The notes: generated by a model from the letters alone, not told the origin. DNA of 64,000 nucleotides from Muribaculaceae bacterium Isolate-036 (Harlan) (GCA_003833075.1 RIAY01000004.1:144522-208521), one strand, 5' to 3'; shown: positions 25,116 through 34,770, counted from the stretch's first letter. Made by a program: numbers and translations.

Positions 25116-26492
25116 TCACGCTCGCTGTTTCTTCTTTTCTTCGATGGCGAGTTGTCGGGCGGCAAGCGTTGCGGCATTTGCCATGTGGATGCCGAAAAAG
25201 AGCAGCAGCGTCTCGCTGCGGGAGTTGCGTACAGCAATCCGGCTGACACCGTAGTGCTGTTTCTGGTTTCCGAAGCTGCCCTCCATGGCGGTAGAGCGCA
25301 GTGTCCCGATTATTCGTCGGGCTGTGCTTATGCCGGTGTTTTCATCCTTTGGCTTCGGGCCTTTGCGGACAAAACAGGTCGTCATGCCGTTTTCGGTACA
25401 GTACCGCCGGTTGTCGTTGTTGGCATAGATGGTGTCAGCTCCGACTTTGGCGACTTTGACTACGGTCAGTTCCTGTTGATATTCAATACACTCCTGTAAT
25501 CTCACGCCCTCGTTGAAGGCTTCGAAGGAATGATGCTCGATGAATGATATTCCATCAATCTGGATGTTGTTGACCTTGGCTCCGAACTCCACTCGCTTGT
25601 TCTCCTTGCCTCTGACGATGGGCCGGATGTACGGACGGTCTATGCTGACGATGCGTTTCTTCACCTCCTTTTTCTGAGCAAGTGCTCTCTGCTGGCGATA
25701 CACCTCTTTAAGAGCGAAGAGACGCTTGCTTTGCTCGGCGGTGAGCGCGATGTCAACGGTGTGTATCTTGCAGATTCTGTTCCATTGCCCTATCTGTTTG
25801 GAAAGCAGGCAGAGCAATCGACGGCGGAGTTTGACAGTGGCCGCCCTGCTGTGTTTGCGATGCTTGGCATAGGTGAGTCTGTCGCGGTCAATATCATGAT
25901 ACTTGTTACGCGGCAAGCGTTCCTTCAGCGCCTTACAGGTCTTTGTCATAAGTGGTTGAATCCACTCGCAGCATTCCCACAACAGCTTTACATCTGTCGG
26001 GAATCGCAGATGGCTCTCGTAGCAGGTGGCGTCGGTCAGACACAAATCCTTGTCTTTCAGTGAACCGCCCCATTTGCCATACAGGATTTTCTGTAGTTCT
26101 CTGATGTCCAGAACTCCGGCTATGCGCTGACGGATAGCACTGACTATCTTGCCGTTCTTTATGGGTTGGGTCGGATCTATGAGCACCCCGCAGAACATCT
26201 GCATGTGTATACTGCCGTTGAGCAACTCAATCAGGCCGTCATCCGACTGTCTGGTATATGGCTTGAGGAACATCAGCGCCACCTCCCCCTCAGGCGGGAA
26301 CATCGGCGTGTTGCCCTGTGGATGCGTTTTGGGAAAATGCGAACGGATTTTCTATGCCAGTTCTTTCAATGGCAATTGCGCATGGATGCGTCCGAGCTCG
26401 CTTACGGCAAAACTCTCGCGATATTTTTACATAAAATCGAACTCGGTAAACGGCAACGTGGCCGTAATCTCAGATATTTTTCGTAACTTCAC
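25116..26492 (-). pseudogene. IS5/IS1182-like DDE transposase with two in-frame stops
   Basis: The frame opens at a GTG (26490-26492; VKLRKISEITATLPFTEFDF) and is broken by TAA at 26427-26429 and TAG at 26352-26354. It then stays open for 395 codons. Residues typical of DDE transposases of this group are present: LCLTDATCYESHLRFPTDVK, GADTIYANNDNRRYC and the terminal GSFGNQKQHYG block with the catalytic Glu region. Because the frame is the same on both sides of each stop, these are point nonsense mutations, not frameshifts. The remaining 395-codon frame lacks the N-terminal DNA-binding part and is probably inactive. The exact IS ends are not resolved. Confidence 0.8.
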
Positions 26493-26512
26493 GTAGAAAA
26501 TTTTTAAGAATT

Positions 26513-26520
26513 ACCCCCGA
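26513..26520. repeat. Left arm of a palindrome interrupted by IS66
   Basis: ACCCCCGA here pairs with TCGGGGGT at 29271-29278 across the IS66 insertion. Before insertion the two arms lay about 22 bp apart and formed a hairpin, either a terminator or an end of the neighbouring IS. Confidence 0.5.
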
Positions 26521-26581
26521 ATAAGCCCGTGATGGGTACAACCATCCGCGATAGCGTATTTAAGCTTGTCTGTAAAGTTCC

Positions 26582-26589
26582 TAACTTTG
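26582..26589 (+). promoter_or_regulatory. -7 box of the IS66 operon
   Basis: TAACTTTG, 17 nt upstream of the first IS66 gene and inside the element. A TTG about 17-18 bp above could act as a poor -33 box. Confidence 0.45.
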
Positions 26590-26605
26590 CCATAAAATTT
26601 GAATT

Positions 26606-27172
26606 ATGGATAAAGTAGAACGTTACAGGCAGGTTTTTCTATCGTTTAAGGAGCTATGCTCCACAGGGCGGCAGCCGTCTTCGTTTAGTGCCTATTGCAA
26701 AGCCAATAGTGTAGATCAGTGTCAGATGCGGCAAACTCTCAAGAATGAGTTTCAGAATATAAAGACTTTGCCCGGATACCGAAGCATCAGTCATATCTGT
26801 TCGGTTATCTATGAGGATTTTAAACAGAAATGTGCAGATGGCAGACAGCCGGGCACGTTTGCTGATTTTTATAGAAGTCATGGCATTACATGGGAGCAGA
26901 TGCACGGCTATCTTAAGCGGAATAAACTTAAGGTGGTAGGTTTGCCGGGATATGTAATGCTTACCGGCGGCTCCCGTTCGCGATGTCAGGAGATACCCTT
27001 TGAGGATGTGATCTTCGAGGAGGCGGGTTTTCTCCCGGCAGACACGGGCAATGTGATAACAGTAAAGGTCGACGGTCATGTGGCGGTCAGGTTTCCGGCT
27101 GATACTGATGTTGCTGTCATTGCAAAGTTCGTCAGAAAGATGGAAAAGGAGGTCGGTCATGTGGGGTCTTGA
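26606..27172 (+). CDS. tnpA: IS66 accessory protein TnpA
   Basis: A 188-aa accessory protein of the IS66 family. It holds two similar helical repeats, each with F-x-S-F/TFADF and a following helix and LPGYR/LPGYV (about 10-58 and 70-115), likely DNA-binding. A C-terminal segment has ITVKVDGHVAVRFP. It is required together with TnpB and TnpC in IS66-type transposition. It overlaps tnpB by 14 bp. Confidence 0.85.
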   Translation: MDKVERYRQVFLSFKELCSTGRQPSSFSAYCKANSVDQCQMRQTLKNEFQNIKTLPGYRSISHICSVIYEDFKQKCADGRQPGTFADFYRSHGITWEQMHGYLKRNKLKVVGLPGYVMLTGGSRSRCQEIPFEDVIFEEAGFLPADTGNVITVKVDGHVAVRFPADTDVAVIAKFVRKMEKEVGHVGS

Positions 27173-27515
27173 GCAGGGATTACGGCTATGGGTATGCCAG
27201 CGGTCGGTGTCGATGCGTTACGGCATACGCGGCCTGACCCAGATGGTGTGGTCGTGGAAGGGGCACTCTCCGGCATCGGGCGATGTGTATGTGTTTTTCT
27301 CAAAGGACCGCAAGACCATGAAGGCCCTCAAATGGGATGGCGACGGATTTTTGATGTACACAAAAAGACTGTCGCAGGGTCGATTCCGCGAAGTGCTGAA
27401 AAAGGGCGATGACGGCGTGCGCAGGCTCCAATTGGACGATTTCTATATGCTGATGAGGGGGCTCACGCCTGTGAAGGTGACGGTCGAGAATCGCTTCAGA
27501 ATGGCCGTAAAATAA
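27159..27515 (+). CDS. tnpB: IS66 accessory protein TnpB (Orf2-like)
   Basis: A 118-aa protein of the IS66 Orf2-like family, with the typical DVYVFFSKDRKTMKALKWDG block and a FYMLMRGL segment. The ATG at 27159 lies inside the end of tnpA; the upstream extension of the frame is a shadow. It appears intact. Confidence 0.88.
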   Translation: MWGLEQGLRLWVCQRSVSMRYGIRGLTQMVWSWKGHSPASGDVYVFFSKDRKTMKALKWDGDGFLMYTKRLSQGRFREVLKKGDDGVRRLQLDDFYMLMRGLTPVKVTVENRFRMAVK

Positions 27516-27593
27516 GGCTTAATAATTTGTTAATCAAATAAATAAATGGTGTAGAAAGTTGCAAATGTCAGATATTTTTTGTAACTTTACACC

Positions 27594-29195
27594 ATGAAAA
27601 AGAACGAGTTGATAGAGTTTCTGCAACGTCAGATCGAGTTCCTTCAAGGGCGGCTCGACGAGGCGTTGGCCTCTGTCAACTCGCTTACTTTATCCAATGA
27701 AAAGCTGCAGTCGACCAACGAGAAGCTTGTGACGACTGTAGATGAACTGCGCAAGCAAATGGCCTCAATGGAGGAGGCTATGAAAGGCAAAAGTGCGGAA
27801 CTGAGCAAAGAGAAAGCCGCGCGTCAGGCCGTGCAGCGTCTGCAAGGCTCGCCGTCGGAGCGTCAGGCGAAGCCGGTGTCGACTCCTGCCACATCCGGAA
27901 CTCGGCAGCAGAAACTAGAGAAGAAACGTACCAACAACGGCGCCAAAAGGAAGACGCATCCGGAGTGTGAGGTGGAGACCATTATAGTGGAGCCTGACAG
28001 TCCGGACTTCAATCCAGAGGCGGCGACGTTTATCGGCGAGTGCGATGTCGTGCGCTACGTCATGGAGCCGATGCGCTTCAAGAAAATTATCTACAAGGTC
28101 AGAAAATATGTTCAGGACGAGAAGATATACAAAGGCTCCGCCCCCGCCGCGCCGCTGCTCAACTCGCAGTACACTTCTTCCTTTATAGCCGGACTCACCG
28201 AGTTACGCTATCTCCACTGCATGCCTCTTGAAAACGCAGTCGAATACTTCCGCGCCCACGGCTTCGACCTTGACAAAGGCACTGCACAAAAACTGGTCAG
28301 CAAGGTAAAGATACATCTGGAAAATCTATACAAGGCGCTGGGTCAGGCAATAGTCGCGGACAATTATATCTGCGGCGACGAGACCTATCAGAAAGTGCGG
28401 CTGCAGGTGGCGACACCTTCGGGCAGGAAGATCAAAAAGGGCTACATCTGGGTGTTCGTCGGAATGACAACCGGGCTTGTGTACTTCTTCTATGACGACG
28501 GTTCCCGCTCGGCCGAAGTCTTCGAGCAGCACATCAGAGGCTTCAGCGGAGCCTTCCAGTGCGACTATTACTCGGGATACCGGCATATCGGAATCGGCGG
28601 GATGAGCGGGATAAAGAGGTTGCCATGCCTGCAGCACATCAAGCGGAAGTTCCTCGACCTGAAAGACAATCCAAAGGCGCAGGAAATAGCAAAACTCTTC
28701 GGACTCCTTTACCACTTCTAACATCAGCACCGCATAGGCAAAGACGGATGGACGGCAGAAAAGCACCTTGAGTGGCGACAGCGATACTCCAAGGTGATGC
28801 TCGAGAAAATCCGCATGAGACTGACAGCAGTCAAAGACCGCATCGGCGTTCCACCGGATGACCCGTTGCTTGTAGCTACCGAACATGCGCTCAAACAATG
28901 GAACGAGATACCGCGCATCTTCGCCTCGCCAACCTACAGACTCGACAACAACGAGGTCGAGCGCATCAACCGCTACATATCCCTGACCCGTCGCCGACTT
29001 ACAATCGGCTCCCACTCCGGAGCCGAAGACGCCGCCCTGTACCACTCTCTTGCGATCACCTGCCACCGCTGCGGAGTCAACGTCTTCGACTACTTCTGCG
29101 ACATCATCGACCGCTGCACCACATGGCCACCAAACACCCCCATTGAAAAATACCGCGACCTGCTTCCCGACCGCTGGAAACTCTCACAAAAATAG
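27594..29195 (+). pseudogene. tnpC: IS66 transposase TnpC broken by one stop codon
   Basis: A 534-codon frame is interrupted by TAA at 28719-28721 (codon 376) and stays in frame afterwards. The N-terminus is a leucine-zipper-like coiled coil (about 1-75), then the catalytic domain with CGDETYQKV and CDYYSGYRH, each holding one Asp of the DDE triad. The Glu lies after the stop in NNEVERINRYISL. A product ending at codon 375 therefore lacks the catalytic Glu and should be dead. The change may be a single base (Tyr or Gln codon to TAA). Confidence 0.88.
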
Positions 29196-29473
29196 CCGCC
29201 CGAAACCTGGACGGCTATCTTTTTAGCACCTACCTGCTATCGCGGACGGTTGTACCCCGTGATGGGTCCATCGGGGGTTCTTTGTAAAGTTTAAAAAATA
29301 TATACGACATTGGCAAATAACCAGTTAGCCATTAACCGAATATCCCTATTTAACCACAATCTTTATGCAAATTCATTCACGCAACCACCTGTTTTTTGCG
29401 ATGACAAAAAGAAATCCGACAACGCGAACTATCGAATTGCCGGATTAAAGATTGAGTATTGTAGTATTTTCTG

Positions 29474-30892
29474 CTATTGCCGGTTGATTACCTCCCAATG
29501 GCCGCCTTTGTCGGAACCCACTCTGCGGATTTCACCTGTTTGTTTCAGTTTTCTCAAGATTTTCTTGATGCCAGATTCAGACAGTTGCATCAAATCCATT
29601 AATTGGTGAATCGTAGTATTGGGATTCCCTTTTAAGATTTCGATTATTTTCTGGTCACTTTTCTGGTCACTTTTCTGGTCACCCTTCTGGTCACTGTTTG
29701 ATTCGGCTTTTGGTCGGTCTGTATCGGATTTCTCTGAACCTTTGAGCTGGTCGATGTCGGTTGTGCCGCCCAGGTTGATTGCCACAAATTTCTCGCGGGG
29801 AATGTGGACGGTAACGCCTCCCTGCTCAACCGAGAATGTGGGTGGAGTTAGACCATCGGTCTTAAAGCCGTTTACAATCTTCTCAATACCTCGACCCCAT
29901 GCCTCGATGAATCCGGCACGATAAAATGCCTCTGCCATTTTGGGATTACGAGGCTGAGAGGTATGCTTGCCCATAAGTTTCTCGACGGATAAGTCATCCG
30001 GCAGCTTGCCTTCATTCCAAAGTCGGATGTGGTCACTATAAATGCTCATCTGCGTCCATGTGCCCTGATGGTCGCGGTGAACGATTGAGTTGCAGATGAT
30101 TTCTCGTAATGCTTCCTCAGGAAGTTCAAGCGGCTCTATGCGCTGCAAGCCTTCGTAGTGAATAGGGCGTATCAGATACTTCTCGTCCAGAACGCGCATA
30201 ACTCTTTCCGGCATCTGTATGAGGTTGCCGTCAACAATCTCCTGACTTAACAGATCAAAATTGGTAGAACCGAAACGACCTATCTTGAAAGCAGATGTAA
30301 CGAAACGTCTTTGAGGATGCTTGCCGAAAAGCAAGATAGCGCCATTGCACGGAACGCCATCCTCCATCAGTCCAAGATTTGAGATTACCTCCTCCGGCGT
30401 AGAATTTTCAGCATCGGGCGACATTCGTTTCTCCTTGATACCTTTCTTCAAGAAGTACCGGATTGCCTCCGGATCTATATCGTCGATTGTCGCGCCATAA
30501 CAGGGCATATCCTCCCAGCTTCTGCCGAATTTCTTCATTAGAAACTACTGCAATGCCAGTCCGCGCAACTCTTGATTGGTGGCACCACTCCGCATATAAA
30601 AAGTTCCTTTATAGGAGATAGGAATGTTAGACTGCTCAATGTCAATCTCGATTATGTCTTTCCCATCACGCTCTATATGGCTGACAGAAGGGACGATACC
30701 CAACATCGTCACAATCTTGTTGGGAATATCTTCCAGCAACTGATGCAGATGCGTAACACCAATGTCAGACATATCATCGTCAATGCCAATATATATCTTT
30801 CCACCCTGCGCATTAGCGAAGCCGCACACCCACTTTAGGTATTCGTCTTTCCAAATCCGCTTATATTCAGTGTTATGATTCTCGGTGTTCAT
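29474..30892 (-). pseudogene. Schlafen-type AlbA_2/AAA_4 ATP-binding protein split by TAG
   Basis: Two frames (30892-30545 and 30538-29474) are one gene: codons read GLALQ, TAG, FLMKKFGRS without a frame change. The first part holds the AlbA_2 domain (EYKRIWKDEYLKWVCGFANA, GGKIYIGIDDD). The second has the C-terminal HATPase-like block (ALREIICNSIVHRDH, RNPKMAEAFYRAGFIEAWGRGI) and a winged-helix end. A run of repeated SDQKSDQK residues (about 270-290 of the second part) comes from an imperfect DNA repeat at 29650-29690. Such genes are common mobile-element cargo. The TAG (30545-30547) is probably a former GAG or CAG. Confidence 0.82.
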
Positions 30893-30932
30893 AATTCAAA
30901 TTTAGGTAATGTTCGCTATAACTGTATCTATT

Positions 30933-31972
30933 TCAATACCCCATGACATTGACAAGTTCACGCTTCATGTCCTCGTCGATCTCACGGTATCTTGCGAAAG
31001 CCTTGCTACCTACGGAATGTCCACTCAATGCACTCACAAGGTTCTGATTACATTTGCAGGTGTCATCTTCATCGTATCACCCACACGGCATCCGATGCAG
31101 CATTGGAAAATGAATATATCTCTCTGCGTGTCAAGGTGCTTGTTGTATGAGAAATCGAAATCGGCAAGCTGCAACACTTCCTCGTCTTTAATGTAGATAG
31201 GAGTGCCGTATTTCTCATAGACTGAACTCACATACTTTACAAAAGGATTATTCATGGTGATTCCTTGGGCATGGCACCAATGGAACAGAGCCTTGAAGCG
31301 TTTCGTAAAAGTCACCATGTAGTTGTCGCCTCTCGGTTTTGGTTTCTTTACCTTGTGCGTCTTGTGGGTAATGGAAGGGAAAGACTTGTAGATGTTAGGA
31401 TATTGGTCATACAGTTCCGGCTCAGCCCGAAGAAAAGCCTCGAAAGCATAAATATCCTCTGTTGTGCAGGTGTCTAAAGAGAACTTGTAGGATTTCTTCT
31501 CTGTCAGACGCTGATACAATTCGAAACGATGCAATGCGCGCTGAAGGACACGGTAATGCCGTTCGCGTGGTTCCGACAACTGTTTCTGCTTGAGAAACTC
31601 GTCTATAATATCATCGAATGACAGCTTCTTCGACTTTACCTCTTTCGGCGCATATTTTTCGGGATTGCGCCATCGGTCAATTTCTTTAGCGATGAAATCT
31701 TTGGTGAGTTCTTTTATTGGGTGAGTTTCGCTCAACCCGATTAAAAATCTTTCAAGCGATATGAGTCTGTCTTCTGTATCTCGCAGTTCTGCAATCTCCT
31801 GCTGATTGGCACGAGGTTTTATAAATGCGCCATCCTTGAATCGTGATGCAAGGACAAAAATACCGGACTTGATACGAATTTTGTCATTCTTTGATAGGCT
31901 AAGTCTAAGCATTATTTCAGACTTGCCATTGTCGTTAACCTTTGTCGAGAGACCTCTTTGGATTGTTGCCAT
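30933..31972 (-). pseudogene. Tyrosine recombinase/integrase with internal deletion
   Basis: The N-terminal 312 codons are intact: arm-binding domain, SAM-like core-binding domain (about 105-215) and the first catalytic Arg in CIGCRVGD. The frame then jumps at NVIRTL (31034). In another frame, 31033-30933 encodes the extreme C-terminus, LVSALSGHSVGSKAFARYRE and a final VNVMGY. The piece missing in between would hold the catalytic Lys and His-x-x-Arg. So a deletion of roughly 70-90 codons has killed the enzyme. It lies directly upstream of the Schlafen-type gene, as in integrative elements. Confidence 0.8.
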
Positions 31973-32020
31973 GGGAGAGAAATATTAATGTTCAGGTGCT
32001 ACAATACAAAGGTAATACAT

Positions 32021-32062
32021 TTTGTCCTCCGAAGCAATTTTTTTGTCCTCCTTTTGTCCTCC
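32021..32062. repeat. Three TTTTGTCCTCC repeats upstream of the integrase
   Basis: The 11-mer occurs at 32021-32031, 32041-32051 and 32052-32062, just ahead of the integrase promoter region (minus-strand TACCTTTG near 32006-32013). Their position fits arm-type integrase binding sites of an att region. From 32063 to 32382 I see no gene, only AT-rich sequence. Confidence 0.5.
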
Positions 32063-32382
32063 TAATTGAAATCTAACGAAAATAGAATGAAACACGGTTT
32101 GTAATCCACTAAAATAAATTCGCAGTAAAACAGTCTATTATCAGTGGATTATATGTTAAATAAGATTCTAATTAAATTCTACGATATTTCAAATAGCTGC
32201 TCCCAGGCGGATCACTCGAAAACAAATCCAAATATCTGATATTTAGGCTTACTGGGATCAATTCCTGCGTAAATTGGCTGGAATCAAGGCTCTCTCAGCT
32301 TGATTTTAACTTAAATTTTACCGAACTATTGTTATAAAGAATAATAAAAAAATAAAAATGATTGGGGGTAAATGGGTGCAGG

Positions 32383-32517
32383 CTACGGGCGTTTGTTAAG
32401 TGGCTTCCGGTCGGAAGGGGAGATGCTGATGTCGAGGGTTGTCTCAACACATTTTTCTCCCGGTTTGACTGTCACGGTCTCGCCTGTGGAGTCTGTTTGC
32501 ATCTCCTCTGCTGATAG
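32383..32517 (-). pseudogene. C-terminal remnant of an unknown protein
   Basis: A minus-strand frame without start ends at 32383 and reads GETVTVKPGEKCVETTLDIS, then ISPSDRKPLNKRP. It looks like a beta-rich C-terminal domain of a secreted enzyme. It collides head-on with the GH27 remnant, so the part beyond about 32480 may be chance. Confidence 0.35.
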
Positions 32518-32729
32518 GGTGTGATCTGGCGCGTCTCGATGAATTCACACTCTCGCTGCTTACCAACGATGAGGTGATAGACGTGAATCAGGATCCACTC
32601 GGAGTGCACGGAGTCCCGATTCTGAAAACCGTCCGTGACCTGTGGCGGCAGAAAGATGTTGCGGAGACAGACGACAAGCATACCGTTACAGTCAATCCAC
32701 ACGGAGCCGTGATGCTGCGCATATACTGA
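32484..32729 (+). pseudogene. C-terminal remnant of a GH27 alpha-galactosidase
   Basis: A frame without start reads LWSLFASPLLIGCDLARLDE and continues FTLSLLTNDEVIDVNQDPLG, then DLWRQKDV and PHGAVMLRIY before TGA (32727-32729). This is the well-conserved stretch after the catalytic barrel of glycoside hydrolase family 27. Some 300 or more N-terminal residues, including both catalytic Asp, are gone. Confidence 0.75.
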
Positions 32730-32748
32730 GATACAGACATCTGCTGAC

Positions 32749-32800
32749 AATCTATTTGGCGGTTAATCGGATTCTTATTAAATTTGCCGCCAAATAGATT
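32749..32800 (+). promoter_or_regulatory. Promoter bracketed by a 14-bp inverted repeat
   Basis: TTTG (32755-32758), a 20-bp spacer and TAAATTTG (32779-32786) form a consensus promoter. A perfect inverted repeat, AATCTATTTGGCGG (32749-32762) and CCGCCAAATAGATT (32787-32800), has its left arm over the -33 box and its right arm over the start site. This is an operator-like layout for the DUF4836/ABC operon. The start ATG is 4 nt after the right arm, so a hairpin in the RNA would need the upstream arm to be transcribed, which this promoter would not do. Confidence 0.75.
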
Positions 32801-32804
32801 TATT

Positions 32805-34130
32805 ATGAAAATATTCGAAAGACTTGTATATTGCGTCGCTGTTGTGACGCTGGTGGTTACAGCGGGATGTTCTTCCGGCAAACCGGGAGACATCAACGGG
32901 CTTTTGGAGACAGTGCCGGCTGATGCGTCGGCTGTCATGGTGATGAATATGCATGCGATGCTCGAAAAAGCCGGTTGCAAGGTCAACGGGTCCGAAGTCG
33001 TGCCCGGGAAGGAGCTTGCCTCTGTTCTTGAAACCACAAAGAATCAGGAATTGAGAAAATTTATTGCCGGACTGCGGGATGGAGGCATAGACCCTTCCGC
33101 AGCCGCGCTTTTTATAGAGGGATACAATGTGTATCTCACCGGATTTGTGTCTGATTCATCGAAATTCAAGGAGTATGTGGAGAAGAACTCAGACAGCAAA
33201 TTCGTAAAAGATGGTGAAGCAGAGGTATGTGGCAACACGGTGCTAACTCCCGACCGATTCTGGATCTGCATGAGTTCCCGTAACACTGTCAATACGGAAG
33301 ATATAAGACGTTTCGTGTCGCTCAGCCCAAAGCAGAGCATCCTTTCTAACGAAGTGGCTTCCAGGCTTGCCGATATCAGCCATGATGTTGAGGGATGGGG
33401 AGACATAAAGGGGTGTCTGAACTCTCTCGGTCTCGATTTCACAACCCGCGCCACAGCCACTATGGCAATAGAGGCGATGTTTGTTGATGCTGTGGAATTC
33501 AGCTGGAATCTTGATTTCCAGAAAGGGAAGATTGTGGCGGAAATGGATGTGATAAACTCGAAAGGGGGGATTGCGAAGTTTAATTTCCCCGCCGCCCGAA
33601 TAGACGGTGGAACCATAACCGAAACGGGAGGCACAGCCGATGCCTTTGTCGCCTTGGCGGTAAATCCAGACGTGGTGAAGAAACTTAAGGAGGAGACCGG
33701 AGGCAAAGGGATGTCGATGATCGGGATTCTTGCCGGAATGATTCAAAGTGTTGACGGAACATGTGTGGCGGCTGTCTCTGAATCCGGGAATGTGCGTGGC
33801 GTTATTTCCACTACAGGTCACGGCACTGCAGATCTTTCAAATATGCTCGGACAGTTCGGTTTTGAGGTTGTGAAAGAAGGCCGTCTGCTGCGTGTGGGCA
33901 AAGGTGCGGTGGAAGGTGCCGTCTCGGCAGCCGATGCCGCCGAAGAGCTGAAAGGCTCTCTCGCCGGATTTGTGCTTGGCGGAGGGGATAAACGACGTCT
34001 GACAGATGCCGTTTCATCTGTGTCAGTTACTTTCAAACCGGAGAAAGGTGGTCTCAAAGCCATTGTGAAGGTTAATGGCAAGGATTCGAAGAAGAATATC
34101 ATGCAGTCGATTCTTGAAAGTCATGATTAA
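32805..34130 (+). CDS. DUF4836-like lipoprotein
   Basis: A 441-aa lipoprotein with lipobox VTAGC (Cys near 22) and a periplasmic two-half beta/alpha domain. The opening VPADASAVMVMNMHAMLEKAG and the repeated pattern of the second half (ETGGTADAFVALAVNP) resemble DUF4836, a Bacteroidetes family of unknown function. The ATG at 32805 follows the promoter directly and leads the signal peptide; the frame from 32784 overlaps the -7 box. It overlaps the ABC ATPase gene by 8 bp, so the lipoprotein probably works with that transporter. Confidence 0.8.
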   Translation: MKIFERLVYCVAVVTLVVTAGCSSGKPGDINGLLETVPADASAVMVMNMHAMLEKAGCKVNGSEVVPGKELASVLETTKNQELRKFIAGLRDGGIDPSAAALFIEGYNVYLTGFVSDSSKFKEYVEKNSDSKFVKDGEAEVCGNTVLTPDRFWICMSSRNTVNTEDIRRFVSLSPKQSILSNEVASRLADISHDVEGWGDIKGCLNSLGLDFTTRATATMAIEAMFVDAVEFSWNLDFQKGKIVAEMDVINSKGGIAKFNFPAARIDGGTITETGGTADAFVALAVNPDVVKKLKEETGGKGMSMIGILAGMIQSVDGTCVAAVSESGNVRGVISTTGHGTADLSNMLGQFGFEVVKEGRLLRVGKGAVEGAVSAADAAEELKGSLAGFVLGGGDKRRLTDAVSSVSVTFKPEKGGLKAIVKVNGKDSKKNIMQSILESHD

Positions 34131-34770
34131 GGAGATACGGTTTGAAGGGATGCTTCCGGAGGTGTTCCAGAATGAACGTATCCCGGAATCCGATGTGTGG
34201 AAGACCGGTCTTGTGCTGGAGCGCGGAGAGCATTATCTGATAGAGGCGGCAAGCGGAGGCGGCAAGTCGTCGATGTGCTCGTATATTTTTGGCTCGAGAG
34301 ATGATTACAAGGGCAAACTTCTGTTTGACAGCAGAGATGTCCGTGAATTCACAATCTCGGACTGGCAGGAGATAAGGCGCCGCAATATCGCGTATCTTCC
34401 GCAGGAGCTTGATCTGTTTCCGGAACTTACAGCCTGGGAAAACATCCAGCTCAAGAATAAACTGACATCTCATCTTAGCGATGCCGAGATAGAAAATTGT
34501 CTCGAGGAGCTTGGAATCGCATCGCGTCGTGATTACCCGGCGGGACGAATGTCGATAGGTCAACAGCAGCGTGTGGCGATAATCCGCAGCATCTGCCAGC
34601 CTTTTGATTTTATTCTGCTTGACGAGCCGGTGAGTCATCTTGATGAAGATAACAACCGTATTGCCGCTGCCATAATCGGGAGAGAGGCGGAAAGACAAGG
34701 GGCGGCAATAGTGTCTACGTCTGTCGGCAATCCGCTGCTTCTTGACAACTACAGGAAACTTCGCTTATGA
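34123..34770 (+). CDS. ABC transporter ATP-binding protein
   Basis: A 215-aa ATPase. Walker A is SGGGKSSM (near 42), the Q-loop YLPQELDLFPELTAWENI follows, the signature is MSIGQQQRVAI in place of LSGGQ, and Walker B is FILLDEPVSHLDE. It is short and resembles LolD/MacB-type subunits. The ATG at 34123 overlaps the end of the lipoprotein gene, and its stop overlaps the permease start (ATGA), so all three are coupled. Confidence 0.92.
   Translation: MIKEIRFEGMLPEVFQNERIPESDVWKTGLVLERGEHYLIEAASGGGKSSMCSYIFGSRDDYKGKLLFDSRDVREFTISDWQEIRRRNIAYLPQELDLFPELTAWENIQLKNKLTSHLSDAEIENCLEELGIASRRDYPAGRMSIGQQQRVAIIRSICQPFDFILLDEPVSHLDEDNNRIAAAIIGREAERQGAAIVSTSVGNPLLLDNYRKLRL

Larger units (their letters stand above)
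26535..29256 (+). mobile_element. IS66-family insertion sequence with target duplication
   Basis: Terminal inverted repeats match over about 20 bp (GTACAACCATCCGCGATAGC at 26536-26555 and, with one mismatch, the complement at 29236-29255). CCGTGATG flanks both sides as an 8-bp direct repeat, the target-site length known for IS66; identity in fact extends to 10 bp (26526-26535, 29256-29265). Inside lie the three IS66 genes in normal order. The clean duplication points to a fairly recent insertion, but tnpC has a nonsense codon. Confidence 0.92.

Noticed and set aside
28326..29066. 246-codon minus-strand frame
   Set aside because: Antisense to IS66 tnpC; no motif and no promoter.
26352..30547. 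Recoding of TAG or TAA as sense codons to explain the in-frame stops
   Set aside because: Ordinary genes end in TAG (SusE-like, 6294-6296) and TAA, and all interrupted genes are in one decayed island.
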